Below are positions 43,062-52,616 of a stretch of 64,000 nt of DNA, piece by piece. Source of the stretch: Bacillus sp. HNG. Lineage in GTDB: Bacteria; Bacillota; Bacilli; Bacillales; Bacillaceae_L. The stretch lies in NCBI RefSeq assembly GCF_003400205.1, contig NZ_QUQV01000011.1, forward strand, positions 62,001-126,000, written 5' to 3'. The notes beneath the pieces were generated by a model, which saw only the letters and a list, made by a program, of their open reading frames with translations, had not been told where the DNA came from and searched no databases. The first letter of the stretch is position 1. Each line of letters begins with the position of its first letter. Both the position numbers and the translations under genes were made by a program.

Positions 43062-44831
43062 ATGTCATCCGTCGATCTTTTCAATCAAAGGAACATTATT
43101 GATCTTTCTTGGAAACGATGTCAAAGGTTTGGACTTTCACCCACCGGCCCAATTAAAGATATCAAATTTACGGGCAAGAAATTACAAGAGGTACTAACAG
43201 AGAATGAGCATTTGATCAACCATACGACCGCCATTTTAGAAAAGCTTTATCCTACCATCCATTCAAGTGGGATTGTGACAGTGATCGCTGACGGTAATGG
43301 AACCATCATTCATAAAATAGGTAATCTCGATATCGATGAATCTATTGACTATTTTTCAATTGGCTCAAATTGGTCAGAGGAAGTGAAGGGGACAAATGCC
43401 ATTGGACTTGCCATTTATGAGAAAAAAAACATCATCACCCACGCAGAACATCATTTCCATGTGAAGAATCACTTTCTCACCTGTGCGGCAAGCCCCATTT
43501 TTTCTCCAAGTGGCCAATTTATCGGAGCAGTTAATATAAGTGCTAGGAAAGAATTATTTCATCCTTCGATGGTTTCTTTAGCAAGTATGATTGTAGAAGC
43601 TGTGCAAAATCGATTGCTCATGGATCATGTCAACCGAGAAAAGCTACTAGCCTTAAAAGAATTAGAAATTACTGGGAATTTATGCTCAACTCCACATCTT
43701 ACACTCGATCATGAAAGAAGAATTATTCGTGCAAACAAACCCGCTCAGCAATTATTAGGCAGTGATTGTATTGGACAGGAATTTCATATGAAAGGTGGCT
43801 CTTCGGTCGATATTATTGACGATTATTCAAATTCAGTTTTTCGTTCTGTTGTTTCCTTACAAAGAAATAGCACTAAATCCTCCCAGGACAAAAAGCTTTA
43901 TACCATCTCTGATATGATTGGCTCCTGTTCAAAAATAGAAAATGTAAGGAAAATTGTTAAAAAGGCTTCCCTATCTGAGTACCCGATCATCATTTATGGA
44001 GAAAGTGGAACAGGAAAGGAATTAGTCGCGCAATCCTTACATACATCGGGTACACGGAAAACGCAGCCATTTGTTGCGGTTAATTGCAGTGCCATCCCTG
44101 ATAGTTTGATTGAGAGTGAATTATTTGGTTACGAACGAGGTGCTTTTACAGGTGCTAGACGAGAAGGAGCTCCTGGTAAATTCGAACTTGCTGACGGCGG
44201 GACGATTTTCTTAGATGAAATTGGGGATATGTCGTTGAAGGCACAAGCAGCCCTACTACGTGTTTTACAAGAAAAAACGGTAACCCGAATTGGCGGAGAT
44301 TCCGTTAAATTCATTGATACGAGAGTAATCGCTGCAACCAATAAAAATTTGCGCGAGGAAGTACAAGCAGGAAGATTTAGAGAGGATTTATACTATCGGT
44401 TAAGAGGGATTTTTATAACACTGCCGCCTCTACGAAATCGAACTGACATTATCGAGCTAGCCGAACATTTAATAACAAAGCTAGATACCCCCTCTATTAC
44501 TTTATCGGAGGATGCGAAGCAAAAACTAATCTCCTATCATTGGCCAGGCAATGTACGGGAGCTGAAAAGTGTTCTGATGCAGGCCTCATTTTTTGCAGAA
44601 GATCATATCATTAACGGTGATGATTTACATTTTGAAGATGAATTTGAGCGTCAGCCAAGTCGTGAAAGTTCCGAAGTAAACACTTCCCTTTCACTGACGA
44701 ACACGGAAAAAATGGCGATTCTGCATACCTTACATTCTGTAGACTGGAATATTACGAAAGCTGCCAACATCCTACAAATCAGTCGAAATACGCTATATCT
44801 AAAAATAAAAAAGTATAAATTGGAGAGGTAG
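43062..44831 (+). CDS. Sigma-54-dependent activator, AcoR-like
   Basis: The 589-residue activator has an N-terminal GAF-type sensing region (about 60-200). A AAA+ domain follows (about 290-515), with Walker A GESGTGKE at 313-320, GAFTGA at 360-365 and Walker B GGTIFLDEIG. The C-terminus is a Fis-type HTH (ITKAANILQISRNTLYLKI). The intact GAFTGA loop shows it contacts sigma-54. It is divergent from the fdhA-aquaporin operon, which has a matching -24/-12 promoter and upstream dyads. The inducer is probably formaldehyde or a related compound; this is inferred from the target. Confidence 0.93.
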   Translation: MSSVDLFNQRNIIDLSWKRCQRFGLSPTGPIKDIKFTGKKLQEVLTENEHLINHTTAILEKLYPTIHSSGIVTVIADGNGTIIHKIGNLDIDESIDYFSIGSNWSEEVKGTNAIGLAIYEKKNIITHAEHHFHVKNHFLTCAASPIFSPSGQFIGAVNISARKELFHPSMVSLASMIVEAVQNRLLMDHVNREKLLALKELEITGNLCSTPHLTLDHERRIIRANKPAQQLLGSDCIGQEFHMKGGSSVDIIDDYSNSVFRSVVSLQRNSTKSSQDKKLYTISDMIGSCSKIENVRKIVKKASLSEYPIIIYGESGTGKELVAQSLHTSGTRKTQPFVAVNCSAIPDSLIESELFGYERGAFTGARREGAPGKFELADGGTIFLDEIGDMSLKAQAALLRVLQEKTVTRIGGDSVKFIDTRVIAATNKNLREEVQAGRFREDLYYRLRGIFITLPPLRNRTDIIELAEHLITKLDTPSITLSEDAKQKLISYHWPGNVRELKSVLMQASFFAEDHIINGDDLHFEDEFERQPSRESSEVNTSLSLTNTEKMAILHTLHSVDWNITKAANILQISRNTLYLKIKKYKLER

Positions 44832-44838
44832 ATAGGTT

Positions 44839-44894
44839 TAGGGCCTGCCCCCGAGTGTGGAAATACTTTTGTACACTGGGGGCAAGCCCTTTTA
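44839..44894. terminator. G-rich hairpin repeat, family B, copy 3
   Basis: AGGGCCTGCCCCCGAGTGT / ACACTGGGGGCAAGCCCT, loop with AATACTTTT, then TTTTACC. It ends both the activator gene and the convergent hydrolase gene. Shares the loop and stem blocks with 32970. Confidence 0.8.
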
Positions 44895-44897
44895 CCC

Positions 44898-46217
44898 TTA
44901 ATACGTTCCCGCTGACTCAAAACTTCCTTCATCCTTCAAATAACTATTAAAGAATTCTAGTACAATTTCATTCATCGTTTCTAGTACTTTGTATTTATCG
45001 GAAGCATGAGAATTAGTGCCCTTTTCTACTGGACTATTCATCATTTTAACAAGTAACGGTGACACAAGCGGTAAATCAGTAAGACTCAAGTGATTGGTTC
45101 CTTTAATATACACCTCGTATGCATCAGGTGCCGTTTCCGAAATATATTGTTGTGGAACCACTAGTTCTGGATCTGTCACATTAGCCATTAAGTTCTTCAT
45201 CGTATCCGTATAGATACTTAGTAAAGGAACCGGATAAATATCTTTATTAATTACTGGTTTGCCATTCTCAACTCCCAGTACTTCTCCAAGTAAGTCTGCA
45301 TCCAAATTGATAACTGCAGTAATGTCGTTACGATCCCGACCTAGCTTTGCAGCGGCAGCACCACCTAACGAATGTCCAATTAATCCGATTTCAGTTGTGT
45401 CTATCAGCTGATACAATTCATCTGAATTATCATCATCAGCTTTTTGCTTAATGGTATCAATCACGAAATTAATGTCATCCGTTCTCAATTGCAACCATTT
45501 TTGTTCAAGGTTAAAGACCGTCCCCTCATCATATACCCCATTATTGACATCCTCTACTTCTTGCATAAAGGAAGAGTCCACCATCGTAATCTTGCCACTT
45601 GCATCTTTTGTGTATAAGGAATGATACGGATGATCGATTGAAACAACAACATACCCATTACTTGCTAGATTTTGAAAAGTAGACGTATTACTTGCTTTAA
45701 TTCCATATGCACCGTGAGAAAACACAATAAGCGGATATTTTCCTTCCGCATTCTTTGGATACCAAATTTCAATATTCACTTCTCTGTTACCATCTGATTC
45801 AGCGAAAGTCTCGATTCGATTGTCATCCGTGAATGTAAACAATTTTGTCTTAACATCGTAATCACCGCTTACCGCTACAGCTTTATGCTGTGGGAAAATG
45901 ATGGCAGGTAATAACGCAACAGCTACCAAGACCCACACTCCCACTGCCTTTACGATATTTCCAACAGGACGATACTTTTTCTCTTGCTTATTTCTTACTA
46001 TTGAAATAGTCGAAATAACACCAAAAATGAATAATATAGCTGTCAGTGGAATCCACCTGAAACTCCAATTAATGATCGTCACAAATACAACAAAAATAAT
46101 AAAAGCACTAATACGCACCCAATTTCTAATTCGCTTCTGACTAGATTTAGTCAGAATGCTATGTACCGCCAACCCAATCTCAATAACCCCTGCTAAAATA
46201 AGTAGCACGATCCCCAT
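44898..46217 (-). CDS. Membrane-anchored alpha/beta hydrolase
   Basis: The 439-residue protein has four hydrophobic segments within residues 1-115, then a PAF-acetylhydrolase-like alpha/beta hydrolase domain. The oxyanion region is PLIVFSHGAYG, the nucleophile Ser lies in GLIGHSLGG, an acid is in VINLDADL and the His is in GTNHLSLTDL. Such dienelactone-hydrolase/PAF-AH-type proteins cleave short esters at the outer face of the membrane. Substrate unknown. TTGGGGGGAAAATCA precedes the ATG. Confidence 0.85.
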   Translation of the reverse strand: MGIVLLILAGVIEIGLAVHSILTKSSQKRIRNWVRISAFIIFVVFVTIINWSFRWIPLTAILFIFGVISTISIVRNKQEKKYRPVGNIVKAVGVWVLVAVALLPAIIFPQHKAVAVSGDYDVKTKLFTFTDDNRIETFAESDGNREVNIEIWYPKNAEGKYPLIVFSHGAYGIKASNTSTFQNLASNGYVVVSIDHPYHSLYTKDASGKITMVDSSFMQEVEDVNNGVYDEGTVFNLEQKWLQLRTDDINFVIDTIKQKADDDNSDELYQLIDTTEIGLIGHSLGGAAAAKLGRDRNDITAVINLDADLLGEVLGVENGKPVINKDIYPVPLLSIYTDTMKNLMANVTDPELVVPQQYISETAPDAYEVYIKGTNHLSLTDLPLVSPLLVKMMNSPVEKGTNSHASDKYKVLETMNEIVLEFFNSYLKDEGSFESAGTY

Positions 46218-46317
46218 TGATTTTCCCCCAAATTTAGTATCAAATCTTTTTTCATTACGGAAAAATTATAATCGTTCTTCCATTAAATGTATATCATTTT
46301 TTACGGATTCTTTAAAA

Positions 46318-46363
46318 AACAAAAAACACTCATCAACATTGATTTATCAACATTTGAGAGTGT
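46318..46363 (-). terminator. Terminator of the GNAT gene
   Basis: AACACTC...GAGTGTT with inner TTGAT/ATCAA pairing and a T6 tract on the minus strand. The inner TTGATaaATCAA element recurs in the tRNA terminator at 51534. Confidence 0.8.
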
Positions 46364-46434
46364 TCTACTTTTACTTTATTTTACTTGTTATAACCATACA
46401 ATAAATGATCAATACCCAAACTAACCAGTTTTGT

Positions 46435-47082
46435 CTAAGCAAAAAATTGCATGTATTCTTCATCTCTAAGAATCTTCACCATATAATCATAGGGATGTTG
46501 ATTAATTTGGATAACTTTCTGTTCCTTATAGCCCGTTCGTTTATAGAGTTTCTTTGCAATCGGATTATCATGTGCAACATTTAAAGAAACCCTTGAATAT
46601 CCCTTTTCTAATGCGATTTTCTCAGCTTCTTTTAGGAGCAATGTTCCGATTCCATAGCCTCGGAACCGGTCATCAACACATATAGTGTCCACATAATAAT
46701 CCCCTTCGTCGGCTTCTTTATCTAAAAAAACGTCCTCATCCCTACTCTTCTTTCTTAACCGTCTCAAGATAGGCTCGTCCAAACGAGGAGCATCTTCTCC
46801 TGGATAAATAATGAGAATCCCCGCTACTTCTCCCAAAATATCGGCAACAATGATATTTTGATAGCTTAAACGATTATTCTCATCGCAAAAAAATTGAGAC
46901 AGCGTTTTGCGAATGTTTTCTTTCTTCGTTTGACCTGTCAGTTGCTCCGCAATATCGTGAATGGCAATATGAATAAGTTCTGCTGCTTTAGTAGCATCCA
47001 TCTTCACAGCACCTCTAATCTTCAATTCTTCCGCAAAACTGTTATCTACATTTCGTTTATTTATTATTGCTCTATTTTTCAA
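46435..47082 (-). CDS. GNAT-family N-acetyltransferase
   Basis: The 215-residue protein has the GNAT acetyl-CoA loop in YVDTICVDDRFRGYGIGTLLL (RxxGxG) and the NPIAKKLYKRTGY helix. The first 20 residues (TTG start at 47082, ribosome site AGAGGGAAT) are unusual for the fold. The canonical first strand KIRGAVKMDATKAAELI would fit starts at 47025 or 47001, so the N-terminus is uncertain. An insert of about 40 charged residues lies before the motif. Substrate unknown. Confidence 0.85.
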   Translation of the reverse strand: MKNRAIINKRNVDNSFAEELKIRGAVKMDATKAAELIHIAIHDIAEQLTGQTKKENIRKTLSQFFCDENNRLSYQNIIVADILGEVAGILIIYPGEDAPRLDEPILRRLRKKSRDEDVFLDKEADEGDYYVDTICVDDRFRGYGIGTLLLKEAEKIALEKGYSRVSLNVAHDNPIAKKLYKRTGYKEQKVIQINQHPYDYMVKILRDEEYMQFFA

Positions 47083-47205
47083 TTAAATTCCCTCTGTTCT
47101 TATTCATCGTTGTAAGTACGCTCTTTAAACCGTAAACTTTTAAATTAGCATACCATACAAACTTCATAAATGAATAGGGTTGTGTCATTTTGTTGTCTTC
47201 ATACA

Positions 47206-47247
47206 AAGAAAATCCCACTACATCTACCAATGCTAATGGGATTTTCT
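47206..47247 (-). terminator. Terminator of the GH3 gene
   Basis: Perfect stem AAGAAAATCCCA / TGGGATTTTCTT followed by TG. Directly after the glycoside hydrolase stop. Confidence 0.8.
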
Positions 47248-47265
47248 TATTATTCATTTCACTAC

Positions 47266-49242
47266 TCAATAAGTAAGTCCAAAATTATATCGATACCTAT
47301 TTCCTGCTTTATCCTGATACGTATAAGATGGGGCCTCGTCATATCCTGGTACATCACCTGCTTCATTTTTCACTGCTTCTTGACTAGCAGGGATGGATAT
47401 AGGAAGTCTTCCTACCGGATTAAATTTTCCACGAATCAGTTCTACGACTGCCTCTGTTTTTGTACCAAACGTTCCTATTACGGCGGCTGCATTTGGTTCA
47501 ATCCTGTTAATTAGCCATGGATTGGAGAAGTTAATTACCGTTATAGTGGGAACTGTCTGTTGAATTTTTACGATTTGATCTACTTGTTCCACACCTGTCT
47601 CTGGACCAATCACTACAGATGGTTTATTTGCAAACAAGTCTTGAAATGGTTTGACCCAGACAAAGGCATGTGTCGCATCTTCTATCTTATCCACAATCGT
47701 AATAGAACGATCGTGATTTCTTATTTTTTGCTTTAATTTCTTAGTTTCTTGCCCGTTTTCTCCACCAGGGAACATTTCAACGTAGAGTCGAACATCGGAA
47801 ATTGTTTTATCTTGTAATGGCAGTAGATTACGATCATTTCGCAATAGTACAACCGACCTGCGATGCGCATCATCTGCAACCTTTTGAGATTCTGGATTAT
47901 TGGCAATAGTTAAAGCCTGTTCTGGATCGACATATGGATTTTCAAAAAGCCCTAATTTCATCATTTCCGTTAAGATATACGTGGCTGAACGATTAATTTG
48001 TTCTTCTTTCACTAAGCCCTGATTTACAGCATTAATAATCGGTTTTGGATTCGGTACCCCAGAAAAAATATTAGTTCCAGCATTGATTGCTTTTGCAAAT
48101 CGCTGCTCTAACGATAAATTCTGTGCACCCCACGCTCGATCAATCACCGCACTTGTATCTGAATTAACATAGCCTAAGAATTTCAATTCGTCTCGCAAAT
48201 ATCCATTAATAAATTGTTCATTAAGTGCAAAAGCAACTTCTTCAAACTGTTGATTTGGACTAAAATGTGGTAATCCTTGTTCTGCGCTTTTGTTACTTGG
48301 GTATGCATAATAAGGCATAATGGAAGTTGTCTCTGCTTCAATAGCTGCCTTAAACGGTGGAATATGATACTTTAACAAACTACCAGGGGTTGGATAAATA
48401 TTATATTGTCCTTCTTTAAAATGAGGATCCCTTCCCTCTGCCCGCGCTCCCCCACCAGGAAAATGTCTCGTTGTTAATGATACACTGTTTTCATTTAATT
48501 CATCACCTTGAAAACCTTTAATCACATTGTAGACCATACCTGATACAAGTTCTGGATGTTCCCCAAATGTTTCTTGATTTCTTGCCCATAATGGGTCTGT
48601 AGCAACATCAGCTGAATAGCCGTACATCTTATGAATCCCTGCAGCTCTCCACTCTTTCGCAGCGATCTCACCAAACCTTCTTACCATAGCCGAATCACGT
48701 GTGGCTGCTAAACCTAAAGTATCTGGCCAATGAGAAAACTGTCCTGGCTCTTCAATTACAGGGATCGTTAAAGGATGATTTCTTGGATTAGAAATGACTA
48801 CAGCAGGAATTCCTAGTCTTGAAGCTTCAGCTGCTACTTGTAATTGATTCGTATGGTTTGCAATAACATTAGCACTCGGCATTTCTCTATAAATAAAATA
48901 ACGGGTATGCTGGTCAAGAAATTTATTGGGTAACACTAACGTACCTTCCTGAATTTTTGGAAATTCATTAATAGTAAGTATCCCAACCTTTTCTTCTAAC
49001 GTCATTTGAGACAATAAATCTTCCACCCTCTTTTCGGTAGACAACTCCCAGTTTTCGTACGGATCAAGCTTTCCATTATCATTTAAATCTCTAAATCGTT
49101 TTCCCTCCATTTTTAAGATCGCTTTTGTTCTTGTTTCAACATGCACATTTTTTTGAGCATGTACCTCTAGTTGTCCGATTGGTAATACCAAAACAAACGC
49201 CATCATACATAAAACTGTATTTCTTATGTATCGGGAATACAT
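47266..49242 (-). CDS. Secreted glycoside hydrolase family 3 enzyme
   Basis: The 658-residue exported enzyme has a signal peptide (about 1-30, ending EVHAQ), a GH3 N-terminal TIM barrel and a C-terminal alpha/beta sandwich. The barrel includes RHFPGGGARAEGRDPHF, and the probable nucleophile Asp lies in FLGYVNSDTSAV. It resembles bacterial beta-glucosidases or xylosidases; the substrate is not certain. The start at ATG 49242 is set by GGAGTGAGGAAG. It follows the FUSC exporter gene with a 107-base gap and ends in a terminator. Confidence 0.88.
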   Translation of the reverse strand: MYSRYIRNTVLCMMAFVLVLPIGQLEVHAQKNVHVETRTKAILKMEGKRFRDLNDNGKLDPYENWELSTEKRVEDLLSQMTLEEKVGILTINEFPKIQEGTLVLPNKFLDQHTRYFIYREMPSANVIANHTNQLQVAAEASRLGIPAVVISNPRNHPLTIPVIEEPGQFSHWPDTLGLAATRDSAMVRRFGEIAAKEWRAAGIHKMYGYSADVATDPLWARNQETFGEHPELVSGMVYNVIKGFQGDELNENSVSLTTRHFPGGGARAEGRDPHFKEGQYNIYPTPGSLLKYHIPPFKAAIEAETTSIMPYYAYPSNKSAEQGLPHFSPNQQFEEVAFALNEQFINGYLRDELKFLGYVNSDTSAVIDRAWGAQNLSLEQRFAKAINAGTNIFSGVPNPKPIINAVNQGLVKEEQINRSATYILTEMMKLGLFENPYVDPEQALTIANNPESQKVADDAHRRSVVLLRNDRNLLPLQDKTISDVRLYVEMFPGGENGQETKKLKQKIRNHDRSITIVDKIEDATHAFVWVKPFQDLFANKPSVVIGPETGVEQVDQIVKIQQTVPTITVINFSNPWLINRIEPNAAAVIGTFGTKTEAVVELIRGKFNPVGRLPISIPASQEAVKNEAGDVPGYDEAPSYTYQDKAGNRYRYNFGLTY

Positions 49243-49349
49243 CTTCCTCACTCCATTTAAAGTTGATATTATTCTTCATTAATATCCCTTTTTTGGGAAA
49301 AGAATATCCAACTGTTAAGGAGGACTTTATATAAGTTGAAAGCCCCTCA

Positions 49350-51275
49350 TTACCCACGCGATCTACCAAGTTCTTTTTGTAGAAATTGGATTTCCTTCTG
49401 TATACTAGGATAACCCTCTATTTCAGGAATTTCTTTCTGGTTTGGCAAAACATTTCGTGCTGCAGCATTAGCCATTGTTTCAAATGCAAATAAAATTTGT
49501 GCTAATTTTTCATCTGAAAGGATCGGCCGATTAGATTCTTTTGAACAATTTTCTAACAAGTATCCTAAATGCCTTATTGAAAAAAGAATCGGCCAGTAAT
49601 ATTCTAACGCCTTATGATTAGCAGGAATCTCACCTAAGGCGGTAGTATACAAAGTTTGCAAATTACTTAAATTGGTTCTCATTTTCAATCTTTCTCTACT
49701 CTGTCTTGCATTAAATCCTTCACCCTGATTCGAAAAAAGCACCAATAAAAACTGCGCTTGACTTCGAAGTGTTTTGCTCAGTAAATGGGGAATTCGGCTA
49801 GAAGCAGATTTTCTACCCACGAGATAAACCCCTAATAAACCAATCGTACTTCCTATGATAATGTCGATAAATCTCGCTTGTGCAAAATAGGAAAAACTAA
49901 ACAACTGGTTACTTGTGGTTTCAGCCATTAAGAGTGCATTTGGCGTAAAGAAAAGGGCTGCTAATCCATAATTTTTTACGATAAACAACTCGGTAATAAA
50001 TGTTAGTACTAATATAAACAATGCAATTATAAAACCAGATGGATGAAAGGATAGAATAAACCCGGCAATGACGATTCCAATTACTGTCCCAAAAAATCGT
50101 TGAATAGCACGATGAAAGGTTGCTACAATCGTTGCACCCGACATCACCGCTAAGCAAGATAACGGTACCCAATAGGATCGTTCAAATCCAAATTGATAGG
50201 CAATGATTGCAGCGATAGCCGTCATTATTCCAAGTCGTACTGACGAAATAAATACGATTGAATTTTTATCAAACGCCCCCATAAAAATCGTTTTTAGAGA
50301 GGGTTTATCAAATTGAATCGATTTTTTAATCTTACTAATTGGTTCATTTAGGATTGCATCTGCATTATAAATGGTTGTGAACAGCTCGCTTACTTGTGGT
50401 TCTAACTTCTCAGGCTGTAATATTCGTGGCTTTTCTTGCTTTTCACGCTTGTTTAAAGAATGGGCAAGCATTCGAGTAGATTGCCCTAGCTCTTTAGGTA
50501 AGGTTTGGCATGCATTTGAAAAATTTTCGACAACTGAAATAAATAATTCATTTGCATACTTATTTAATAGATACAATCGATTAAACATGTCAGTGGTACG
50601 CCATGGTATATAACTCGCTGAAAGGGTCTCTTCGGATTCATTAAGTACCTCTATTACTTTTTGCTTAGCTTCATTGAATTTAGTAGTTCCAACAGAATCC
50701 AGCAGTTCCGCCAATTGCAAATAAACTCTAGTTACAACGCTAGATTCCGGACCATGAGGGTTAAAAAACCACCCAATCATGGCAATCATCCATGATAAAC
50801 AACCACTAAGAAAGACTAATCCTGCTCGTAAGAATGCTTCATCTGGATTAATCGGCATTCCAGATGTCATGGCAAAAACTAATACAAAAAAGATGGCGGA
50901 AGGACCGGCTATTTTTAATGCACCGAACACAAAAATGACTACTGCTGCAATGATTCCCATCAAAATAGCAACTGCAAGCGGATATGGTGCACTAATCGTT
51001 CCCACATAGGTAACAATCGACAAACCGAGAACGACCGAAAAGATTTTCTTTGCTCGCTGCGCATATGGAATATTAAACACATATAAATAGGTAAAGCCAC
51101 CCAAGCCAGCGATTAATCCATAATGCAAATTCCCAAGTGCTAATCCTATCATAACCGGCAAGGCAGCTGCTAACCCCGCTCTAAAAGCTTTTAACCAAGG
51201 AAATGGTTTCTTATTCACTTGTAGTGCTTGCTTGATAATGGAAGGGCCTAGTGGGTTTGTTTGTTTGTCATTCAT
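49350..51275 (-). CDS. FUSC-family membrane transporter, AaeB-like
   Basis: The 641-residue protein has two blocks of about five membrane segments, roughly 25-170 and 340-500, each followed by a long soluble helical region. This is the FUSC/YccS/AaeB architecture proposed to export aromatic acids. The ribosome site is AGAAGGATTACG. It leads the GH3 gene on the same strand; joint function is not evident. Substrate unknown. Confidence 0.85.
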   Translation of the reverse strand: MNDKQTNPLGPSIIKQALQVNKKPFPWLKAFRAGLAAALPVMIGLALGNLHYGLIAGLGGFTYLYVFNIPYAQRAKKIFSVVLGLSIVTYVGTISAPYPLAVAILMGIIAAVVIFVFGALKIAGPSAIFFVLVFAMTSGMPINPDEAFLRAGLVFLSGCLSWMIAMIGWFFNPHGPESSVVTRVYLQLAELLDSVGTTKFNEAKQKVIEVLNESEETLSASYIPWRTTDMFNRLYLLNKYANELFISVVENFSNACQTLPKELGQSTRMLAHSLNKREKQEKPRILQPEKLEPQVSELFTTIYNADAILNEPISKIKKSIQFDKPSLKTIFMGAFDKNSIVFISSVRLGIMTAIAAIIAYQFGFERSYWVPLSCLAVMSGATIVATFHRAIQRFFGTVIGIVIAGFILSFHPSGFIIALFILVLTFITELFIVKNYGLAALFFTPNALLMAETTSNQLFSFSYFAQARFIDIIIGSTIGLLGVYLVGRKSASSRIPHLLSKTLRSQAQFLLVLFSNQGEGFNARQSRERLKMRTNLSNLQTLYTTALGEIPANHKALEYYWPILFSIRHLGYLLENCSKESNRPILSDEKLAQILFAFETMANAAARNVLPNQKEIPEIEGYPSIQKEIQFLQKELGRSRG

Positions 51276-51533
51276 CGTAATCCTTCTTTACTATTATTTT
51301 CTATATCATTATTCTCTAAAGAACACCTAAAAATTATGAAAATAGAGTAGCAAGAGAAATGGTTTCAAATATTAGTTCCTCAAAAAATGAGGCATAATTT
51401 CTATATGTATTTATGAAATATGAAGGATGATCAAATAGCTAGATCTTAACAATGGAAGTAGCATTTATAAATGTGGCTTTGACAGAGAAGTATGGGAGGT
51501 CAAACGTTTCCTATCCTAATTTATAGAGCAGTA
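51276..51533. other. Intergenic region upstream of the exporter
   Basis: AT-rich; presumably holds the exporter promoter. No gene seen. Confidence 0.4.
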
Positions 51534-51580
51534 CAAAAAAACACCCGATAACGTTGATAAATCAACATTTTCGGGTGTTT
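51534..51580 (-). terminator. Terminator of the tRNA-Leu gene
   Basis: AACACCCGA / TCGGGTGTT with inner GTTGAT/ATCAAC pairing and T7 on the minus strand, 36 bases past the tRNA 3' end. It shows that the 3' end of the tRNA is in its native place. Confidence 0.8.
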
Positions 51581-51615
51581 GTGTAATTAATAGTAACTCA
51601 TTTTCAACTAAAAGA

Positions 51616-51669
51616 TACCGGTGGTCGGGGTCGAACCGACACTCCAGAAGGAACACGATTTTGAGTCGC
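51616..51669 (-). tRNA. 3' half of tRNA-Leu(CAA), probable att site
   Basis: Read on the minus strand, the segment gives the anticodon arm GCGACTCAAAATCG (loop CTCAAAA, anticodon CAA), a long variable arm GTTCCTTCTGGAGT, the T arm GTCGGTTCGACCCCGAC and the acceptor 3' strand CACCGGT plus A. The D arm and 5' acceptor strand are missing: sequence beyond 51670 is unrelated. Not a functional tRNA. This is the pattern left on the distal side when an element integrates into the 3' part of a tRNA gene. Confidence 0.85.
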
Positions 51670-51845
51670 ATTTTTAGGCTATAGGAAAAGAAAGTCAATA
51701 GGAACAAGGGTTAGAGGCTACTTTTTCACTCTTTCTCTTTTACCCCCGCACACGATTCGATACCTTTGCGTGCTTAATAAAGATATTCGCTATTTTTTCT
51801 CATTTTCCTTCTTTTTTAGTTCTTGCTTTTAGTCCTGCTTAAAAG

Positions 51846-52379
51846 TTAGACTAAATAAATATTACCTTTGTAGTCAATTTTACATTTATATAACCGATTG
51901 TTTTCACCAAGGGTTCTTTCATATACTGGTTGATTATTCTTTGTCACACCAAAACACATTAATTTATCTGAGTGTTTATTTAATAGCGTTATGAATTTTT
52001 TATCTCTACTGACTTTCGCTCCACCATTTCCCCAAAAGAGCACAAGTATGTCCGATTCTTCAACAGTTTTCTTTATGAAAGCAAAATTTTCTTCATCAAA
52101 TTTCTTATATTTTTTATCCAGGCTTTTTTTTGTATCACTTGTTTTTGCAAATAAATTTACAACACTTATAGAACCGTATTCTTTGGAAACCAATCGAGCA
52201 ATTCTACCTAAAGTCTGTCCAAGTATAAAAGGATTTGGGTTTATCTCTCTTGGATTATACATTATTACTCCACATTTTTGTTTATTCAGATCCCAAACTC
52301 TTTCGAGTTGATATCGACATTCCTTTTCTAAACAAAATATATTAAAGGCTCCTATTTTAAAATCTACTTTACTATACAT
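51846..52379 (-). CDS. DUF1643-like protein
   Basis: The 177-residue protein has the DUF1643 blocks in order: CRYQLERVWD, then CGVIMYNPREINPNPF, then VVNLFAKTSDT and ILVLFWGNGG. DUF1643 proteins are found on phages and mobile elements; their biochemical role is not established. The ATG follows AAAAGGTAGGAGAATTA. It is the first gene after the tRNA-Leu junction. No partner on the same strand. Confidence 0.75.
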   Translation of the reverse strand: MYSKVDFKIGAFNIFCLEKECRYQLERVWDLNKQKCGVIMYNPREINPNPFILGQTLGRIARLVSKEYGSISVVNLFAKTSDTKKSLDKKYKKFDEENFAFIKKTVEESDILVLFWGNGGAKVSRDKKFITLLNKHSDKLMCFGVTKNNQPVYERTLGENNRLYKCKIDYKGNIYLV

Positions 52380-52616
52380 TAATTCTCCTACCTTTTATTT
52401 ATTATTGAGAGGTCTTAAAAAAAAAGCAGGCATAGAGGGTGAAATAGATAAAATTATTAAAGGGAAATGGAATCAAGCAAAACTAAATTATCAAGTAGAT
52501 ACAACGATATTTTAATACTAAATATCTAAAAACTTAACTATAATTATACTTAATAGTATAATTATACCAAACTTATTTAAAAAGGCTTGCATGACTTTCA
52601 AGATTAGGAGAATAAT

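Noticed and set aside
47072-47269. Open frame of 61-65 codons after the GH3 gene
   Set aside because: It covers the GH3 terminator hairpin, has a poor ribosome site and resembles no protein.
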